Below the pieces are notes generated by a model. It was not told where the DNA came from. It worked only from the letters and a program-made list of their open reading frames with translations, and searched no databases. The position numbers and the translations under genes are program-made. Below are positions 17,131 to 20,435 of a DNA stretch of 20,435 nucleotides, in pieces (positions within the stretch are counted from its first letter, which is position 1; each line of letters begins with the position of its first letter). The DNA lies in the NCBI GenBank assembly GCA_003427395.1, contig BFEA01000530.1:178878-199312 (forward strand), read 5' to 3'. This stretch comes from Chara braunii. Its lineage: Eukaryota; Streptophyta; Charophyceae; Charales; Characeae.

Positions 17131-17522
17131 GGGTCAAAATGCCCGGAGGCTACTCACGGCACCACCAAGGCAAAATGATCCCATGGGCTTTGGGTGGCAT
17201 GTGTTTTGTGTGCTTTTTTTTTTTTTTTTTTTTTTTTTGGTGGAAAAACATGAGTTTCTGGACTCCTGAAGGACTTGTCCTTCTCTAGTTTTTTGGTGCC
17301 CTGCCACCACCGGTCTTAGCACTTGGAGTTGTTCTGCGGACATCACCAAGGAAACAATTCCACCATCTATGCCAAGATGGCATAAGTAAAGGGTGGTTGT
17401 TTTTTTCCGATCTTGGCAAAGAAAGAATAGTTCCTCAAACTGGATTGCGATTTCATAAGCGCGCACTCCTGCACTGGATGTTCAGGCGTGTGACATTTTT
17501 ACGCACTTATGCCGGTACATCA

Positions 17523-17526
<4 letters not shown>
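17131..17526. other. Intergenic DNA with a poly-T run
   Basis: Contains a 25-nt poly-T (17214-17238) and otherwise unremarkable sequence. I see no gene. Confidence 0.4.
17214..17238. repeat. Poly-T run (25 nt)
   Basis: A T homopolymer. It may be the poly(A) tail of a minus-strand retroposon, but no target-site duplication is evident around it. Confidence 0.9.

Positions 17527-17576
<50 letters not shown>
17527..17576. repeat. (TG)n microsatellite
   Basis: About 24 TG copies, uninterrupted. Confidence 0.95.
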
Positions 17577-17577
<1 letters not shown>

Positions 17578-18554
17578 TGTGCCATACGCTGATCACTAAC
17601 GGTTGTGAAGGAAGGCAGGCAGGCATTTGTGCCGCAGGATCTTTTTTTTTTTTGTTTTCCTGATCTCTGGGATCTCAAGTTCTGAATGGATAATGCTTTG
17701 GGACCACTCCACTTAGAGACAGAAAAAAAAAAACAAAAAAAACAAGAGAGAGAGACTGTAACTGTTGAAGGTCGTTCTGTCGTCAAGAATTTGTGATATG
17801 ATGTTTTTTTAATTTTTTTGTGACTTTTTTTAATCTTTTTTTAACCCTCTTTATCTTTTTTTCTAAGAGGCGTTGATCAACCAACACAGGGTTGCTTTCT
17901 ATTCACATGCCCTTTTTTCTTGTCCAGGCTCCAGAGTTTTTTTTTTTTTTTTTTTTTAATCACTCAGTACATTGCAAGATGCATTGGGAGAGAAGGGAGT
18001 GGTTGAGAGGAACTTGAGAGAGGGGTAGGGAAAAACTAGAGGGAAGAGAAAAATGGTGGAAAACTATGAAAACTACAGGGAAGAAGTAGGTTTTATTTTC
18101 CTTGTTTTCGTCGCAGCTGGGTTGGAAGGTTTCACGGTACGGACCATCGGAGTTAAAGCGTTTTGGATGATTTGACTTGAGCTCGCGTGAAACCTTCTCA
18201 TGCGTACGTACGAAAATGCGAGAGCCGTTTCCGTTTTGTATCCATTGTTGTTGGACTTGTCTGTGAGGATTTTGTCTGCAGAAAGTAATTATTCGGAAGA
18301 GAGGCAACATCCATCCACCTGGGAAGGTTTCAAAGTTTTTGTAGCAGCTCAGCTTTGTTTTTTTCTTTGCTTTTGGAGGACAGTCCGTCCGATGCTGGCA
18401 CCTTTCGCCCTTCTCTATCCGGTGAGGTGATGGGTATCAGCCAGCAGCACCTGCGATAGGTCAGTTGCTGAGGCTTGCCAGCATCTCAGTCTGAAAGGTG
18501 TGGCCTTGCTCAGATGACGGAGACGTGACGCGACGGTAGGGTACTATCTGGATG
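17577..18554. other. T-rich intergenic DNA
   Basis: Several T runs (17640-17652, 17803-17862, 17937-17957) and an A-rich stretch at 17720-17745. The minus-strand open frame 18310-17960 ends next to the poly-T at 17937-17957, which would be a poly(A) tract on that strand. It has no domain I can recognise, so it is not called as a gene. Confidence 0.4.
17937..17957. repeat. Poly-T run (21 nt)
   Basis: A T homopolymer. On the minus strand it is a poly(A) following an AT-rich, UTR-like sequence, so a retroposed insertion is possible but unproven. Confidence 0.9.
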
Positions 18555-18652
18555 GTGGACATGTGCTAGTAGCTAATGATGCTGTTGGGGATCCGCCATC
18601 ACCGTGGACATGTGCTAGTCGCTAATGTAGCTGTTGGAGATCCGCCATCGCT
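18555..18652. repeat. 49-bp tandem duplication
   Basis: The units start at 18555 and 18604 with GTGGACATGTGCTAGT and end GATCCGCCATC. They differ at a few positions and by a small indel shift around GCTAATG. Confidence 0.93.
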
Positions 18653-19008
18653 GGGTTTGGAGGATGATAAGAATGAAGATCATGTTGCTAAGCTTCCATC
18701 ATCAGCCGGCCGCTGCTTGAATGGGCACCTGGGGATATGGAGGCCAAGTTGGGTCCCCATGATGCAAAGATAACACGCGTATATCATCAGATATCGGAGA
18801 GAGCATCACACCTCCTTCCAAGTACTATCAGCCGCTTGGATGAATACCTTCAGGCCAAGGCCAAGCTGGGTTGCCCTTATGCGAAGACGCCTGGAACGTG
18901 TCCCCTGATATCACTCTGGATATGATATCAGGTGTAAACGGGGGGAGATGAGATGCGGGCGCCGCTTTGGGTAGTTAGGATAGGATCTGCACCTTGCTGT
19001 GGTCACGG
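18653..19008. other. Intergenic DNA with a short inverted repeat
   Basis: CCTGATATC (18904-18912) and GATATCAGG (18924-18932) form a perfect 9-bp inverted repeat with an 11-bp spacer. Two short similar segments, 18741-18769 and 18858-18886 (GGCCAAG..TGGGT..CC..ATGC.AAG), hint at an old duplication. An open frame at 18737-18925 spans them but has no known domain. Confidence 0.45.
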
Positions 19009-19174
19009 TCTCGAACTGCTTTGTGCCACTGTGGGTGGGAATCAGGTACCATCGAACCTCCTTCGCTCGAGATAGAAGCTAAGTTCTGCTGCTCATGCTC
19101 TCGAACTGCTTTGTGCCACTGTGGGTGGGAATCAGGTACCATCGAACCTCCTTCGTTCGAGATAGAAGCTAAGT
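19009..19174. repeat. Tandem duplication, 90-bp period with 75-76-bp conserved units
   Basis: The units 19009-19084 and 19099-19174 run from TCTCGAACTGCTTTGTGCCA to GAGATAGAAGCTAAGT. Only one difference is visible (TTCGCTCGAG versus TTCGTTCGAG). They are separated by a 14-bp spacer, TCTGCTGCTCATGC. Confidence 0.95.
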
Positions 19175-19930
19175 AACTGTCTGCTGCGGTGATGATTTGT
19201 GACTTCTTCAGCAGTTTTGATGGAGCCCAGTGTTGTGTTTCCAATGCATTAAGTTGACCAGCCTGATAAGATGGACGGAGATGCATTCATTCCACCACAC
19301 ATAATATACAATCAATGACATGGTGATTCTGATGTTGAGAGAGACTGGCAATCGGGCACGACTGGCTGGCTCTGAACACCATCATGATGCAGATGATTTC
19401 ACAGTTCGTGTATGCCACCAGTGCGACGGGTAGTGCTGCTGGTGGACTGTTGGACAGGGTTAGCTGCTAATACAAAGAGTTGGTTTTTAAAATGCATGGC
19501 GGTTGTGTTTGTTTGTCTATCATAAAGCGAATTTGAGAGTCAGCCTTGATGCATTGGCCTCCAAACGTTCGATTTCCTGCTCGCATCTGCAAACGAGAAT
19601 TTGGAACCCTCCGATACTTTGCTCCCCTTGTGGTGTGGTTGACCGCGGGTCCACAGGAGACTACACGTAGTATGGGAGCGGTCGGAAACCGATCCGTCAT
19701 CCGTTCTGGAAAGTTAAGAGACCGTGTTCTCCGTATTATAACGGGGCACTGTGTAGAGAATGTTCTCGGTCACAAGCTTCTTCACTCACTGACAACTTGC
19801 ATTTCTTATTTGCGCCATTTTCCTCTGTCGGAACATTTGTGAAAGTATGTGCTCTCCTTTGTGAAGTCGCTTTTAAAATGCGTGCTTGGCTAGCACAGAT
19901 TCCCAGAACCGACCAGATAATACAGAGTTA
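19175..19930. other. Intergenic DNA without a recognised feature
   Basis: An open frame at 19546-19842 (98 codons) has no recognisable domain. I see no repeat or RNA fold of note in this stretch. Confidence 0.4.
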
Positions 19931-19960
19931 ATACAAATACAAATACAAATACAAATACAG
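19931..19960. repeat. (ATACAA)n hexanucleotide microsatellite
   Basis: Five tandem copies of ATACAA, the last ending in G. Confidence 0.92.
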
Positions 19961-20045
19961 GGGAAGACTTGAGATACATGGTCTGACTCAGACCTGACTC
20001 AGACTGCAACGAAACACTCACAAACATACATCGGTGGTGTGAAAG

Positions 20046-20078
20046 CCCTGGTCTTGGAGATAGGAGGAAAGACCAGGG
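20046..20078. repeat. Perfect 10-bp inverted repeat
   Basis: CCCTGGTCTT (20046-20055), a 13-nt spacer and AAGACCAGGG (20069-20078). Just right of it, GCACGTGC occurs twice (20086-20093 and 20099-20106). This is a palindrome with the CACGTG core bound by bHLH and bZIP factors in plants; function here is not shown. Confidence 0.8.
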
Positions 20079-20250
20079 TTGTGACGCACGTGCAGAGGGC
20101 ACGTGCGGAGATGGTGAGAGAGAGAGTGAGAGGGAGGAGATGGACACACACGAGAGGTAGCAGCTGAGTGAAGGTCCAGTCCGGCTCCATGAAAGAACGC
20201 ACCACTGGATGAATGAACCTGCCGCCCTGGACCTAGGCCGAAGTGATATA

Positions 20251-20303
20251 CCGGCCTGGGTCCAGTAGCGGAATAACCTGGTACTGGACCAGGGTCAGGC
20301 CGG
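20251..20303. repeat. GC-rich inverted repeat near the window end
   Basis: CCGGCCTG then GGTCCAGTA (20251-20267) pairs with TACTGGACC (20282-20290) and CAGGCCGG (20296-20303), with a 5-nt bulge on the right arm and a 14-nt loop. Related words (CTGGACC, GGTCCGGCC, GGGCCGG) recur from 20170 to 20345, so a longer palindromic element probably continues past the window. Confidence 0.75.
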
Positions 20304-20435
20304 CGGCCTGAAACTGGTCCGGCCTCACTGCCGGGCCGGAGGGATACCGCTCCACGATCCTCGGACCTGTAAATGGATCCAGAGATACATCAAAACACGC
20401 TATCCGCTGAAAGAGCGGGAACCCAAAAGGAACGG

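Noticed and set aside
17960-18310. Minus-strand 116-codon frame next to a poly(A)-like tract, as a retroposed gene
   Set aside because: No domain and no target-site duplication. Composition resembles untranslated sequence.
18737-18925. Plus-strand open frame with a helical-looking peptide (RVYHQISERASHLLPSTISR)
   Set aside because: It could be an exon, with a donor-like AGGTGTAA just after it, but it is only 62 codons. It has no recognisable domain and no supported neighbouring exon.
2957-19174. CRISPR-like repeat arrays
   Set aside because: No array of three or more short identical repeats with unique spacers exists. The duplications are two-copy and long, and the genome is eukaryotic.

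Overview
This is a eukaryotic, repeat-dominated genomic window. It has no operons, prokaryotic signals or CRISPR array, but it is full of long dinucleotide tracts ((GA)n, (CT)n, (TG)n, (CA)n), homopolymers, minisatellite-like tandem duplications and N-marked assembly gaps. A large streptophyte or charophyte algal genome (Chara-like) is my best guess. It rests on the very long (CT/GA)n tracts and the one gene, a secreted NHL-type beta-propeller protein. This is inference; no marker gene here proves it.

Layout. 1-2.3 kb: microsatellites, an imperfect inverted repeat (735-1092) and an exact 19-nt Nextera mosaic-end sequence (1202-1220), which is almost certainly a sequencing artefact. 2.6-3.6 kb: minus-strand copies of a dispersed repeat, a nearly perfect 94-bp tandem duplication and a diverged 178-bp tandem duplication. 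3.67-5.14 kb: a dense cluster of modules bounded by an inverted motif of the type GGGCCTCGCCACACC-ACTGTCGAAA, which reads as a nest of short terminal-inverted-repeat (MITE-like) elements. 5.15-5.2 kb: another dispersed-repeat copy. 6.04-6.6 kb: tandem units of 280 and 217 bp. 8.5-10 kb: a weak tRNA-like (SINE-head-like) segment and a possibly decayed minus-strand coding remnant. 10.9-11.2 kb: a 142-bp tandem duplication. 11.86-12.04 kb: a (CT)n tract joined by one N.

13,236-14,867 holds the only convincing gene. It is an uninterrupted 543-codon ORF with an N-terminal hydrophobic leader, NHL-like blades, six N-glycosylation sequons and a hydrophobic C-terminus. A perfect 8-bp hairpin lies 34 bp past its stop codon.

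15.7-20.4 kb: an N-rich gap beside (CT)n, a 35-nt poly-G run, two approximately 240-bp plus-strand copies of the dispersed repeat with a 64-bp tandem repeat between them, poly-T tracts, a (TG)n tract, 49-bp and 90-bp period duplications, and GC-rich palindromic sequence running towards the window end. I see no second gene that works with the propeller gene. Most short open frames are translations of microsatellites or of duplicated noncoding DNA.
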